Origin: CAZDDB01 sp963843285
Lineage (GTDB): Bacteria > Acidobacteriota > HRBIN11 > JAKEFK01
DNA length: 64,000 nucleotides
NCBI GenBank assembly: GCA_963843285.1
Contig: CAWJJO010000013.1
Location: 248,001-312,000, forward strand
Reading direction: 5' to 3'
The notes beneath the pieces were generated by a model, which was not told where the DNA came from, ran no database searches, and saw nothing but the letters and a program-made list of their open reading frames with translations. Made by a program: the position numbers and the translations under genes. Of this stretch, positions 25,812-33,504 are shown one piece after another. Position 1 is the stretch's first letter, and each line of letters opens with the position of its first letter.

Positions 25812-26572
25812 TAGTTTCCTCCTTGTGGCGTGTTTTCTGTCAGCCAAGTCGTATACTGTTCCGGAGTATCGATTGTGATCTGACCCTTCATCCGGTAGTG
25901 ACCCAATCCGCAAAGCTGCGCGCAGCCGACGTCGAACAAACCGGTCTGAGTAGCTTCGAAATGGATCGGGACCATCATTCCCGGAACGGCATCCTGCTTC
26001 ACGCGTAAGACGTTGACCGTGAAGCTATGAATCACATCTTTCGACGAAATTTCCAGAATCACGGGCTGATGAACTGGAATGTGCATATCGTTAAGCGTAA
26101 CAATATCGTCCTTCGCGTGCGGATCATTCATATCCAGCCCCAGCGAATTTCCCGTATTGTTGATCAACCCCACGTCCGTCCGGCCAAAGACTCCGTCCTT
26201 TCCAGGATAATGAAAGTTCCAGGCAAACTGTTCCGCAACCACACGGATCGTTATAGCTTGACTTCTGGGCGGAAAATCGTTTTTCCAGCTGGCCCAGACA
26301 GGAATCGATAAACCTACCAGCAACAGAGCTTCTGCCACGATCACAGCAACTTCGGCAGTCTTGGCGACCTTCCCCTTTGCCGGTTGATATTCCGCCTTGT
26401 GTCCCGCGCGCTGGCGAAAACGCACCAAACAATAGACAAAATAGATTCCCCATACAATAAATAACGCAAACATCAGGTAGTGAACTACCGTGATCAAATG
26501 ATCGATTTTGGCGCCGTGGACAGAAACATCGGGGGGATACGGAAGCCAGTCTTTGTAGGAAACGTGGTTCAT
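25811..26572 (-). CDS. ctaC: Cytochrome c oxidase subunit II
   Basis: 253 residues: two N-terminal membrane helices (about 27-48 and 73-95), then a periplasmic cupredoxin domain. CuA ligands are complete: His in DVIHSFTV and the loop CAQLCGLGHYRM with both Cys, His and Met. The electron-entry aromatic is in EQFAWNFHYPG. There is no C-terminal cytochrome c domain, so this is aa3 rather than caa3 and needs a separate donor. First of the core subunits in the operon, 79 nt after the cupredoxin lipoprotein gene. Confidence 0.95.
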   Translation of the reverse strand: MNHVSYKDWLPYPPDVSVHGAKIDHLITVVHYLMFALFIVWGIYFVYCLVRFRQRAGHKAEYQPAKGKVAKTAEVAVIVAEALLLVGLSIPVWASWKNDFPPRSQAITIRVVAEQFAWNFHYPGKDGVFGRTDVGLINNTGNSLGLDMNDPHAKDDIVTLNDMHIPVHQPVILEISSKDVIHSFTVNVLRVKQDAVPGMMVPIHFEATQTGLFDVGCAQLCGLGHYRMKGQITIDTPEQYTTWLTENTPQGGN

Positions 26573-26651
26573 TCGAAATCCTCCTCTCGTCGCACCGAAC
26601 CTGCAAGTGGTTTTTGGCGCGTCATTTCAACGCGCCCCAAAACAAGAACAT

Positions 26652-27446
26652 TTACATTGCCTTGAATGTGAAAGTGGCCTCTTTTGTTTCATTATCCGCG
26701 ACTGTGATTTGCTGAGTCTGTGTGCCCAGTTTCTCATGCCACGCTTCGATCGTATACGAACCTGCGGGCAATTTGATGGAGAAGCTGCCGTCGCCTCCAG
26801 TCACTGCGTAAAAGGGATTCTTCATCACTGTGATGTAAGCCTGCATCCAGCGATGCACATCGCATTTTACGGGAATTGCGACTTCGGGATTCGCAAACGT
26901 TTTCACGGATTCCATTCCCTTCACCGGTTGCCCCATATTGAATTCGGGGTTGTTCTTCGGTTGGGGATGGATATTGTGAAGAAATGGATCGCTGTTGCGA
27001 ATCTTCAGCGGTTGATTTGCCATCACGGGAATCACATGAGGTTCATAATGGCAACCGATCTGATCCAGAACCACTTCACTGGTAGGCGTTGGATATGTCC
27101 ACTTTTCGGCCCCCACTGTCACGTAGACCAGCACATCTTTCAATGTGTTGTCCGCGTTGACTTCGACACTTTGATCTACGGCCTCACTGCCCTGATGGAC
27201 TTGTTTACATTCCGGAGTCAGAGCGATCTTTGCCGGAGTGGGTTTGGTTCCGTCAAACATAACCTTACCCGTGAAGGTAGCGGTTGCTTTGGAAGCATCA
27301 TACGTGTTTCCTCCGCCTGCCGCCGGGGCGGATGCGGAAGGCGCAGGAGCAGCTGTTTCATCTTTTGGTTTTTCTCCGCCACCACAACCGATGACAAACA
27401 ATACTGCTACCAAGAGTGCACAATACGAGAGTTTTCTAAACTGCAT
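26652..27446 (-). CDS. Cupredoxin-like lipoprotein with carboxypeptidase-regulatory-like domain
   Basis: 264 residues. Signal peptide with lipobox ending VIGCGGG, a Pro/Ala-rich linker, then a beta-rich region. His in LHNIHPQ and the loop CDVHRWM have the Cys-x2-His-x2-Met spacing of amicyanin, suggesting a type 1 copper site. The last 60 residues (GGDGSFSIKLPAGSYTIEAWHEKLG) resemble a carboxypeptidase regulatory-like beta-sandwich. Strong GGAGGA site. Placed at the head of the oxidase operon, it may be the membrane-tethered electron donor or a copper-delivery protein; both are inference. Confidence 0.8.
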   Translation of the reverse strand: MQFRKLSYCALLVAVLFVIGCGGGEKPKDETAAPAPSASAPAAGGGNTYDASKATATFTGKVMFDGTKPTPAKIALTPECKQVHQGSEAVDQSVEVNADNTLKDVLVYVTVGAEKWTYPTPTSEVVLDQIGCHYEPHVIPVMANQPLKIRNSDPFLHNIHPQPKNNPEFNMGQPVKGMESVKTFANPEVAIPVKCDVHRWMQAYITVMKNPFYAVTGGDGSFSIKLPAGSYTIEAWHEKLGTQTQQITVADNETKEATFTFKAM

Positions 27447-27564
27447 TTTGGAAAATCCTCCAGGATTGAAAATTGCTTTTCGCCTCGGGGTAGTCGAAAA
27501 GGCTCAAGAAACTCAACATTATATTCAAGGAAGCAAAAAATGCAAAATCCAGTTCTCTTCCGTT

Positions 27565-27639
27565 TTGGAGAGGCGGGCGTCCCTGCCCGCCCACGTTGAA
27601 ATTATCGGAAACTGCGGGCACGGAGGCCCGCGACTCCAG
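27565..27639. repeat. GC-rich double-hairpin repeat (TTGGAG...CTCCA type)
   Basis: GGCGGGCGTCCCTGCCCGCC and GCGGGCACGGAGGCCCGC hairpins between TTGGAG and CTCCA, nearly the same as the 20.4-kb copy. Its right half contains the last 12 codons and the stop of the 3-methyladenine glycosylase gene. Confidence 0.75.
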
Positions 27640-28195
27640 ACCGGGGGCCGGAGACGTACGGGTTGCCGTAGAGGTAGGCGCGCCAGAGCTTTTCTGTTCC
27701 CACATTGATTCCGATCCGTTTGGACCATCGAATCTTCCGAGTGGAGCGGTCGCGGGGATTTTTGCCGATCCAGAGCGCCTTCTCCCTCAAAGAAATCCCG
27801 TTCAGGGAGAGGTCGATCTGCATGGTCTTGCATAATTTTCCCGGTCCGCTTGCAGGGCGCGGGTTGTGACCGGAAAACCCGGAAACCGGTTCCAGCGCAC
27901 GAATCAAGACGGCTGCCGGAAAATCTTGCTTTTCGGTCACAACGTTGAGCATAAAATGCATTCCGTACGTGAAATAGACATACGCATGTCCCGGTGGGCC
28001 GTACATGATTCTGGTTCTAGGAGTAATACCGTGAGAGGCATGACAGGCGGGATCGTCTTCACCGATATACGCCTCTACTTCCACGATCCGGCCGACCCAG
28101 CGCTTGCTCCGTTGCTCACGAACCAGGTATTTGCCCAGCAGATTGGAGGCGACCACCAGTGTGCCACGGGAGTAGAATGAATATGTTAGAGGCAC
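27602..28195 (-). CDS. 3-methyladenine DNA glycosylase (AAG/MPG family)
   Basis: 197 residues. Base-excision repair enzyme removing alkylated purines. Family blocks: LLGKYLVR, GRIVEVEAYIGEDDPACHA with the catalytic Glu, MYGPPGHAYVYFTYGMHFMLNVV, AVLIRALEP and SGPGKLCKTMQID. I take the GTG at 28195, 5 nt after the stop of pxpC; the frame extends to 28285 but would overlap that gene. The C-terminal 12 residues after NPYVSGPRS are encoded by a palindromic repeat, so the native end has probably been replaced or extended. Confidence 0.88.
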   Translation of the reverse strand: MPLTYSFYSRGTLVVASNLLGKYLVREQRSKRWVGRIVEVEAYIGEDDPACHASHGITPRTRIMYGPPGHAYVYFTYGMHFMLNVVTEKQDFPAAVLIRALEPVSGFSGHNPRPASGPGKLCKTMQIDLSLNGISLREKALWIGKNPRDRSTRKIRWSKRIGINVGTEKLWRAYLYGNPYVSGPRSGVAGLRARSFR

Positions 28196-28200
28196 GAGAC

Positions 28201-29109
28201 TCAGATCTTTTGCCACGCTTCCTCCAGCTGAAAGATCGAGTTGCGGTACTCCCAGAGCTGTCTGGCTTTGTTCGCATCGATCCATTCAAAACGAACCGAG
28301 CTTCCGGGTCGTGTCTCGGCAAGTTTTGTCCAGGAGATCCGGCAGAGGATTCCGATCTGGGGGTATCCGCCGGTGGTCGGTCCTTCGGGCCCCAGAACGA
28401 TGGGTTGCCCGGTACGCGGGATTTGAATCGTTCCCGGCAGCACAGGAGCGGATCGTTTCACGGAGAGGGGGGCAATTTCCGGACCGCGCAAGTGGATGCC
28501 CATGCGGTTCGATTCCGGAGTAATTTTGTATTCACTTTCCGCGATTCGCAGGCGGTCGCGAGCACTGAACTGCCCTGTATGAAGACCCGGAAGTATTGGT
28601 ACTATATTTGTAGTACGTAGTCCCAGTGATTCTTTTGGAATCCGGGAGGCGGTCCCTGCGGGGACTCCCGATTGCAACGAGGCTCCCGCTTCGAGCCTGC
28701 TGCCCAGCTTGCCTGCGAGATACGTGGAGACACTCCCCAGCACGGGCCGGGCCGCGAATCCACCGGCAATCGCAAGATATCCGAACCAACCGCGCATGGC
28801 ACGGAATTGCAGGATAGAACCGGAACGAACTGGAACGGCGGTGAATTCGGGAATCGATTGGTGATCCAATAAAAATTCCGCAGAGTTGCCCGAAATCGCG
28901 ATCCAGCCTTCGCGATCAAATTTCAAGGATGGGCCGGTGAGCGCAAATTCCAAAACCGGCGCATTCAGCTCGTTCCCCACCAATCGATTGGCAACCGAAG
29001 CAAAAAATGGGTCGAACGGGCCGGATCCGGGCATCCCGTAAACTTCATAACCTCTGCGCCCCGAATCCTGGAGGGTTGTGAGAAAACCCGGTTGCAGTAC
29101 CTCAATCAT
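28201..29109 (-). CDS. pxpC: 5-oxoprolinase subunit C (KipA/biotin-dependent carboxyltransferase-like)
   Basis: 302 residues from MIEVLQPGFLTTLQDSGRRGY. With PxpA and PxpB it forms the ATP-dependent bacterial 5-oxoprolinase that opens pyroglutamate to glutamate. Typical segments are GMPGSGPFDP, LEFALTGPSLKF, PPTTGGYP-like GPTTGGYPQIG and a DRLRI block. The open frame reaches 29313 only because the upstream repeat is open; 29109 is the homology start. A palindromic repeat separates it from pxpA. Confidence 0.92.
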   Translation of the reverse strand: MIEVLQPGFLTTLQDSGRRGYEVYGMPGSGPFDPFFASVANRLVGNELNAPVLEFALTGPSLKFDREGWIAISGNSAEFLLDHQSIPEFTAVPVRSGSILQFRAMRGWFGYLAIAGGFAARPVLGSVSTYLAGKLGSRLEAGASLQSGVPAGTASRIPKESLGLRTTNIVPILPGLHTGQFSARDRLRIAESEYKITPESNRMGIHLRGPEIAPLSVKRSAPVLPGTIQIPRTGQPIVLGPEGPTTGGYPQIGILCRISWTKLAETRPGSSVRFEWIDANKARQLWEYRNSIFQLEEAWQKI

Positions 29110-29127
29110 CCTAGAGCGCCAAACATC

Positions 29128-29202
29128 TGGAGCGGCGGGCCTCCGTGCCCGCCGAATTTCCCGGGGTACTTTGATGGCGGGCAGGGACGCCCGCCACTCC
29201 AA
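29128..29202. repeat. GC-rich double-hairpin repeat inside the pxp operon
   Basis: CTGGAGCGGCGGGCCTCCGTGCC hairpin followed by GGCGGGCAGGGACGCCCGCC and ACTCCAA, in inverted orientation relative to the 20.4 and 27.6 kb copies. It fills the space between pxpA and pxpC. Confidence 0.75.
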
Positions 29203-29212
29203 ATTGGACTCT

Positions 29213-29989
29213 TCATGCAAAGATCGTGTGAAGGGGTTCGATTGAAATTTTACTTTGCTCCAGTTTTTCGCGAACCGCACGCGCAATCTTGGCAGCCCCC
29301 GGCGTATCTCCATGAACGCAAATCGTGTGAACCTTCAGATCCATTTTCTTGCCCGAAACACTCATTACGGTCCGTTCTTTTACGATCTGCAAAGCCTGTT
29401 GAGCCGCAGAAAATGGATCCGTCAGCATACTGTTCGGACGTCCCCGCGAAACGAGTTTCCCTTCATCACTGTAGCCACGGTCCGCAAATCCTTCCGCCGC
29501 AAAATCGAGTCCGCGATCTTCCGACTCCTGCTGCAAAACAGAGCCCGGTGGCCCCACGATCACAAGCGAATGACGCAGACCAACAAGCGCGTCGAGGAGC
29601 GATTCGGAAAGCCTGCGATCCTCTGCGACAACGTGATATAGAGCGCCGTGAAGTTTGACATGCTGGAGGCTCAGCCCGGCACTCTCTGCCATCATCTGAA
29701 GCGCTCCCACTTGATACAGCACACAGTCAACAATTTCAGAAGCAGAATACGGAAGCGGTAGACGTCCGAAATGCAAGCGATCCGCATAGCCGGGATGTGC
29801 TCCGATCGCTACCTGATGTTCCGCAGCCAGATCCAGAGTCTTTCGGATCGTTCCTGGATCTCCCGCATGAAATCCACAAGCGATATTGGCGGAAGTGATC
29901 ACCGGGAATAATTCTTCATCATTCCCCATTTTGTATGGGCCATAACTTTCACCAACATCGGAGTTGATATCAACCGCTAAACGCTTCAT
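29213..29989 (-). CDS. pxpA: 5-oxoprolinase subunit A (LamB/YcsF family)
   Basis: 258 residues. Metal-dependent hydrolase-like subunit of 5-oxoprolinase. Signatures: DINSDVGESYG, SANIACGFHAGDP, GAHPGYADR, VKLHGALYH, AEGFADRGYSDEGKLVSRG and ICVHGDTP. Overlaps pxpB by 4 nt, so it is translationally coupled to it. Confidence 0.95.
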   Translation of the reverse strand: MKRLAVDINSDVGESYGPYKMGNDEELFPVITSANIACGFHAGDPGTIRKTLDLAAEHQVAIGAHPGYADRLHFGRLPLPYSASEIVDCVLYQVGALQMMAESAGLSLQHVKLHGALYHVVAEDRRLSESLLDALVGLRHSLVIVGPPGSVLQQESEDRGLDFAAEGFADRGYSDEGKLVSRGRPNSMLTDPFSAAQQALQIVKERTVMSVSGKKMDLKVHTICVHGDTPGAAKIARAVREKLEQSKISIEPLHTIFA

Positions 29990-30654
29990 GTGCGTTTCGC
30001 TCCTTTCATCATTTCGAATTCGGATGCGGAGATCGGATCAAACTGAAGTTGCATTCCATAATCGAAAAGCCATGGTTTCGGCTGCGAATAATCGACGATC
30101 GCCCATGGGGTACGACCAACTATATGCCATCCGCCTGGAGAATCGAAAGGGTAAATTCCACAATACTCCTCCGCTATTGCAACTGAACCCGCCGGAACTT
30201 GTGGATCAGGCGTACCTTTTCGCTCCGTCATCAAAGACGGATGCAATCCACCCATGTACGGGAAACCAGGCATGAAGCCGATCATCCAGACTTCGTACGT
30301 GCCTGAATAGTGCAATCGTGCGATCTCCTCTGCGTCCAGACCAAGTTTCCGGGAGAGCGTGGGAAGATCCCGACCATGCGGTTCTTCGTAACATATTGGC
30401 ACACGAATTTCCACGGCAGCATGGCGCTCGGCTCTGGCGCCTACCTGAAAAGGCTGCAAAAAGTTGATTGCGTCAAATTTTGCATCATATTCAACCAGCA
30501 AACAGTCGAGTCCGCAACGCAAAGACAGAATCGCAGGGTGCTTCTGGCTGGAAATCGAGTGATACAAATCCTGGATTGTGTAAACGCAATCGGAAGTATT
30601 CGGATACGATACGGTCAACGCCACAGCGTTCTCTCCCACTTGAATGATGTTCAT
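29986..30654 (-). CDS. pxpB: 5-oxoprolinase subunit B (KipI family)
   Basis: 222 residues. KipI-type subunit: GENAVALTV near the start, VPICYEEPHGRDL, then the strongly conserved GFMPGFPYMGGL and GSVAIAEEYCGIYPFDSPGGWHIVGRTP. First gene of the pxpB-pxpA-pxpC-glycosylase transcript on the minus strand. Confidence 0.94.
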   Translation of the reverse strand: MNIIQVGENAVALTVSYPNTSDCVYTIQDLYHSISSQKHPAILSLRCGLDCLLVEYDAKFDAINFLQPFQVGARAERHAAVEIRVPICYEEPHGRDLPTLSRKLGLDAEEIARLHYSGTYEVWMIGFMPGFPYMGGLHPSLMTERKGTPDPQVPAGSVAIAEEYCGIYPFDSPGGWHIVGRTPWAIVDYSQPKPWLFDYGMQLQFDPISASEFEMMKGAKRT

Positions 30655-30660
30655 TTTGTT

Positions 30661-30689
30661 TCGGCGGGCACGTAGGCCCGCCGCTCCAG
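30661..30689. repeat. Single GC-rich hairpin (half repeat)
   Basis: GGCGGGCACGTAGGCCCGCC followed by GCTCCA: one hairpin of the two-hairpin family, between the GHMP kinase gene and pxpB, both on the minus strand. Confidence 0.65.
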
Positions 30690-30698
30690 ATCTGCCAT

Positions 30699-31697
30699 TT
30701 AACTTACGGAAACAGTCAGTCCTTCCGACACCACCTCAAAGTCTAAAAGATGATACCCGCGTTCTTTTGCAAGATCATAAAGGTACGGACGCGTGAATGT
30801 ATCAATCAAAAAGACAACACATCCACCGCCTCCTGCGCCACAAACGCGGCCCGTACGCGAGCCATTCGTAATGCCGAACTCAATCAATTCTTCGATTTCA
30901 GGAGTTGTAATCCCGGGCGCCAGGTTTTTTCGGGCGATCCACTCATTCTGAATCGCCTCAGACGCCTCACCCCAATCTTCATTTCGGATCGCATGATCGA
31001 GTTTTATTGTTTCTTCACGGATCGTCCGAAGCGATTGCCGGACACCCGCATCTCCATCAATGCAGCTCTTATACACCTGCCAGTTGTTGATTCCCGAAGA
31101 ACGCGGCATCCCGGTATAGAACAATATCAACCGTTCCTGAATCTCACTCAGATCCATGGCATAATTTTTTCGCTCGACATTTCGGACACGAAAATGCCAG
31201 GCGTTGAACCCACCGTAAACCGCAGCGTAATAATCCTGTTCACCGGTAGGGATTCCGAGCACCTGTGCTTCGACATCGCGGGCGACTCCGATCAAATCCT
31301 CCGGAGAATACCCCTTCTTGGTAAACTCGTTGAGCGCGCCGCAAACCGCAATCGCCAACGAAGAAGAACCGCCCAGTCCGGATCCCGCCGGCGCCATGGA
31401 ATCGGTTTCGATCCGGAAGCCGGAAGATGGAGCAAAATGGTGGACCAATCTGGAGATCAGACTCAACTTCCCTTCTTTGCTCAGCTGATCGAGACGTTCG
31501 GCGCCCTCCCTTGCGTTCTGATCTCTGGAGATGATTTCGATTGCATTGCCTGAAACCGGCTCCAATTTTGTAGTCGCAAAGAGATTGATTGCGACATTGA
31601 TCGTGATCGCTTCATCAAAGAAAAGATAGAGCGGCCAGAGATCCAGTGTCCCGCCCGCGAGATCGATTCGTGAAGGGGCCCTTGAAGTAATCTGCAT
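30699..31697 (-). CDS. GHMP-family sugar kinase (heptose kinase-like)
   Basis: 332 residues. The ATP-binding motif is PAGSGLGGSSSLAIA, and the third GHMP motif is CGAGGGGCVVFL. The start RAPSRIDLAGGTLDLWP resembles D-glycero-D-manno-heptose 7-phosphate kinases and fucokinase-like enzymes. The sugar cannot be fixed from sequence. It begins 2 nt after the AAA+ ATPase stop, so they are co-transcribed. No other heptose genes are present. Confidence 0.82.
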   Translation of the reverse strand: MQITSRAPSRIDLAGGTLDLWPLYLFFDEAITINVAINLFATTKLEPVSGNAIEIISRDQNAREGAERLDQLSKEGKLSLISRLVHHFAPSSGFRIETDSMAPAGSGLGGSSSLAIAVCGALNEFTKKGYSPEDLIGVARDVEAQVLGIPTGEQDYYAAVYGGFNAWHFRVRNVERKNYAMDLSEIQERLILFYTGMPRSSGINNWQVYKSCIDGDAGVRQSLRTIREETIKLDHAIRNEDWGEASEAIQNEWIARKNLAPGITTPEIEELIEFGITNGSRTGRVCGAGGGGCVVFLIDTFTRPYLYDLAKERGYHLLDFEVVSEGLTVSVS

Positions 31698-31699
31698 GG

Positions 31700-33379
31700 C
31701 TAGCCTCTTGCTCCGGAATTCATTCTTTTCAATATAGCTTCACGAATCAGCTCGTATCCGGGAGGCAAGAGACGGCGTGAACGGCATTCGTCCAAAGCGA
31801 TCAACGTCATACGGTCAATTGCGTCCTGATCGCGCGATGTGGGAAGAAAGTCCTCCAGAGCGCGATCGAGATGCTCTCTCCGGACCACAAGATTTGACTC
31901 GTAGTTCGCCTCCAGAGATGCGAACCTGTAAGCAGTAGTCAGAACCAGCTCCAGATCCGACCCGGAAAATCCTTCTGTTTTTTCGGCATACGGGCGAAAG
32001 TCCTCGACATCCGTTTTGAAACGGTGCTTTTTCACCAGTACCTGGAAAATCTGCGCGCGTGACACTAGATCCGGCATCAGAATGGGGATCTTAATGTCTG
32101 TTCTTCCGGATCTGCGCATGGCGCTATCAATCAGATCAACACGGTTTGTCAAATCAATTCGAAGGACTCGGCCGCGCAACGTCTGATCTCCCCAGAATTC
32201 AAATGATTGAGCGCGCATTCGCTCGCTGACTCCGGAATCTCCGCTGGACGAGTCGCGGGAAGTCTGTTGTTGATCGCTTTCATCCACCATGACCACAACC
32301 GGCGCAAGCGCGCGAATCGCGGAAAAGGCCCGCTCCTGATTTCGCTCCGATTGTCCGACATACATATCGCGCAATGGCTTAAAGCGGACACACAGCAGGC
32401 CGCATTCGCGCGCAAAACACTCGGAAAGATAGCTTTTGCCGGTACCGGGAGGTCCCATCAGGATCACGCCCATCGGCGCCGCGCTGGTTAATCCCTTTTT
32501 CATAATCTCGGAAATCTCTTTCAATTCCTGAACGGCGTAATTCAACCCGCCAACGGCATCAAGTCCGTATCGCGGTTGGATGATCTCGAGCACCTGACCA
32601 TATTCTTGCTCGAGTATTTCTACTTTGCGCGTGAGAACGGACTCAGTATTCACGACCGTCCCTTCGGCAAGGGCACGCAACAGAATGTCTTCAATTTGAT
32701 TCAGACTCAATCCCTGAGTGTGATGAGCAAGCTCATCCGCCGTCAGTTCCGACTTCAGAGACGGATTGTGCGCAATCATGAAATCAATGTATTGCTTGCG
32801 ATCCGCAGTTTCCGGTTTCGGAATTTGCACCTGCTCAATTCCCTGACTGGCAGAAAGAACTTGCGAAGAAAGGTCCTTGATGTTGGAGGTCAACAGAAAA
32901 AAGACCGGCTTTCTTTCCGAAAGGGCGCGGTCATTTGCCCATCGCAATAACGTGATCGTGTTCGCCTTATCTTCATTGCTTACGTTTCCCGCAGGAAAGA
33001 TGGATTCCGCGAAGGGAACGAGCAATGCAAACTGCCTGGCAGGAAACACTTCATTCCTCAACAGCCTGTCTATCAGTTGTAGACTTTGATGCGGTCCGGC
33101 CGGCATTGGTTCACGGCTGCTCATTCCAGCAAGCCTCCGGAACGTAGCTTCCATCTCCGGCTTCAAGAACTGCAAGCCGGATGGATATTGATATGTGCAA
33201 ACGACGTCTCTCTGCGAGCAGAGCTCGTTCAGCATCTCTGTCAACGTAACAAAGCGATCCTGAACCGGGAAATAGTCACTGATGTTGAAATGAAGCACAA
33301 AGATATGCGAAACACCGCTGTTGAAGCGGTCAATCACTTTTTCCTTCAACCACGAAGGAATCTGAACCGGATCACTCAT
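31700..33379 (-). CDS. AAA+ ATPase (Ycf46-like)
   Basis: 559 residues. An N-terminal half of about 260 residues, partly a degenerate ATPase-like domain (SHIFVLHFNISDYF, PVFFLLTSNIKDLS), precedes a canonical AAA+ module: Walker A GPPGTGKSY near residue 306, Walker B VVVMVDESDQ, sensor 1 in DLTNRVDLID, and the arginine finger in MRRSGRTD. This two-part layout resembles the Ycf46 group. A Ser/Asp-rich insert follows Walker B. Role unknown; it heads a two-gene unit with the GHMP kinase and lies beside a pseudokinase/PQQ protein. Confidence 0.83.
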   Translation of the reverse strand: MSDPVQIPSWLKEKVIDRFNSGVSHIFVLHFNISDYFPVQDRFVTLTEMLNELCSQRDVVCTYQYPSGLQFLKPEMEATFRRLAGMSSREPMPAGPHQSLQLIDRLLRNEVFPARQFALLVPFAESIFPAGNVSNEDKANTITLLRWANDRALSERKPVFFLLTSNIKDLSSQVLSASQGIEQVQIPKPETADRKQYIDFMIAHNPSLKSELTADELAHHTQGLSLNQIEDILLRALAEGTVVNTESVLTRKVEILEQEYGQVLEIIQPRYGLDAVGGLNYAVQELKEISEIMKKGLTSAAPMGVILMGPPGTGKSYLSECFARECGLLCVRFKPLRDMYVGQSERNQERAFSAIRALAPVVVMVDESDQQQTSRDSSSGDSGVSERMRAQSFEFWGDQTLRGRVLRIDLTNRVDLIDSAMRRSGRTDIKIPILMPDLVSRAQIFQVLVKKHRFKTDVEDFRPYAEKTEGFSGSDLELVLTTAYRFASLEANYESNLVVRREHLDRALEDFLPTSRDQDAIDRMTLIALDECRSRRLLPPGYELIREAILKRMNSGARG

Positions 33380-33399
33380 ACAATTTATTGTAGCTCCAA

Positions 33400-33494
33400 T
33401 TGGAGCGCAGGCTTCCAGCCTGCATTATGGGCCGCCGGCATCTTGCCTGCAACAGAAAATGCAGAACCTCCAGGGCCGGCGGGGACGCCGGCGC
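33400..33494. repeat. GC-rich repeat cluster (GCAGGC double hairpin plus single hairpin)
   Basis: 33400-33451 carries TTGGAGCGCAGGCTTCCAGCCTGC with an ATTATGGGCC spacer and a second imperfect hairpin. After 23 nt a further hairpin GCCGGCGGGGACGCCGGC (33475-33492) follows. It fills the gap between two minus-strand genes. Confidence 0.75.
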
Positions 33495-33504
33495 TACAAA
33501 CCGT

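Noticed and set aside
25811..26572. caa3-type subunit II with fused cytochrome c
   Set aside because: No CxxCH motif occurs after the CuA domain; the protein ends soon after it.
26607..27599. Long + strand ORF (330 codons) opposite the cupredoxin lipoprotein
   Set aside because: It is antisense to a gene with lipobox, copper motif and strong ribosome site, has low-complexity Cys/Arg/Ser-rich composition, and shows no family motif.
33400..33494. Possible small proteins with repeated AGFQPAL / GILPA-type peptides
   Set aside because: These are chance translations of the palindromic repeats, which are open in several frames because they are GC-rich.
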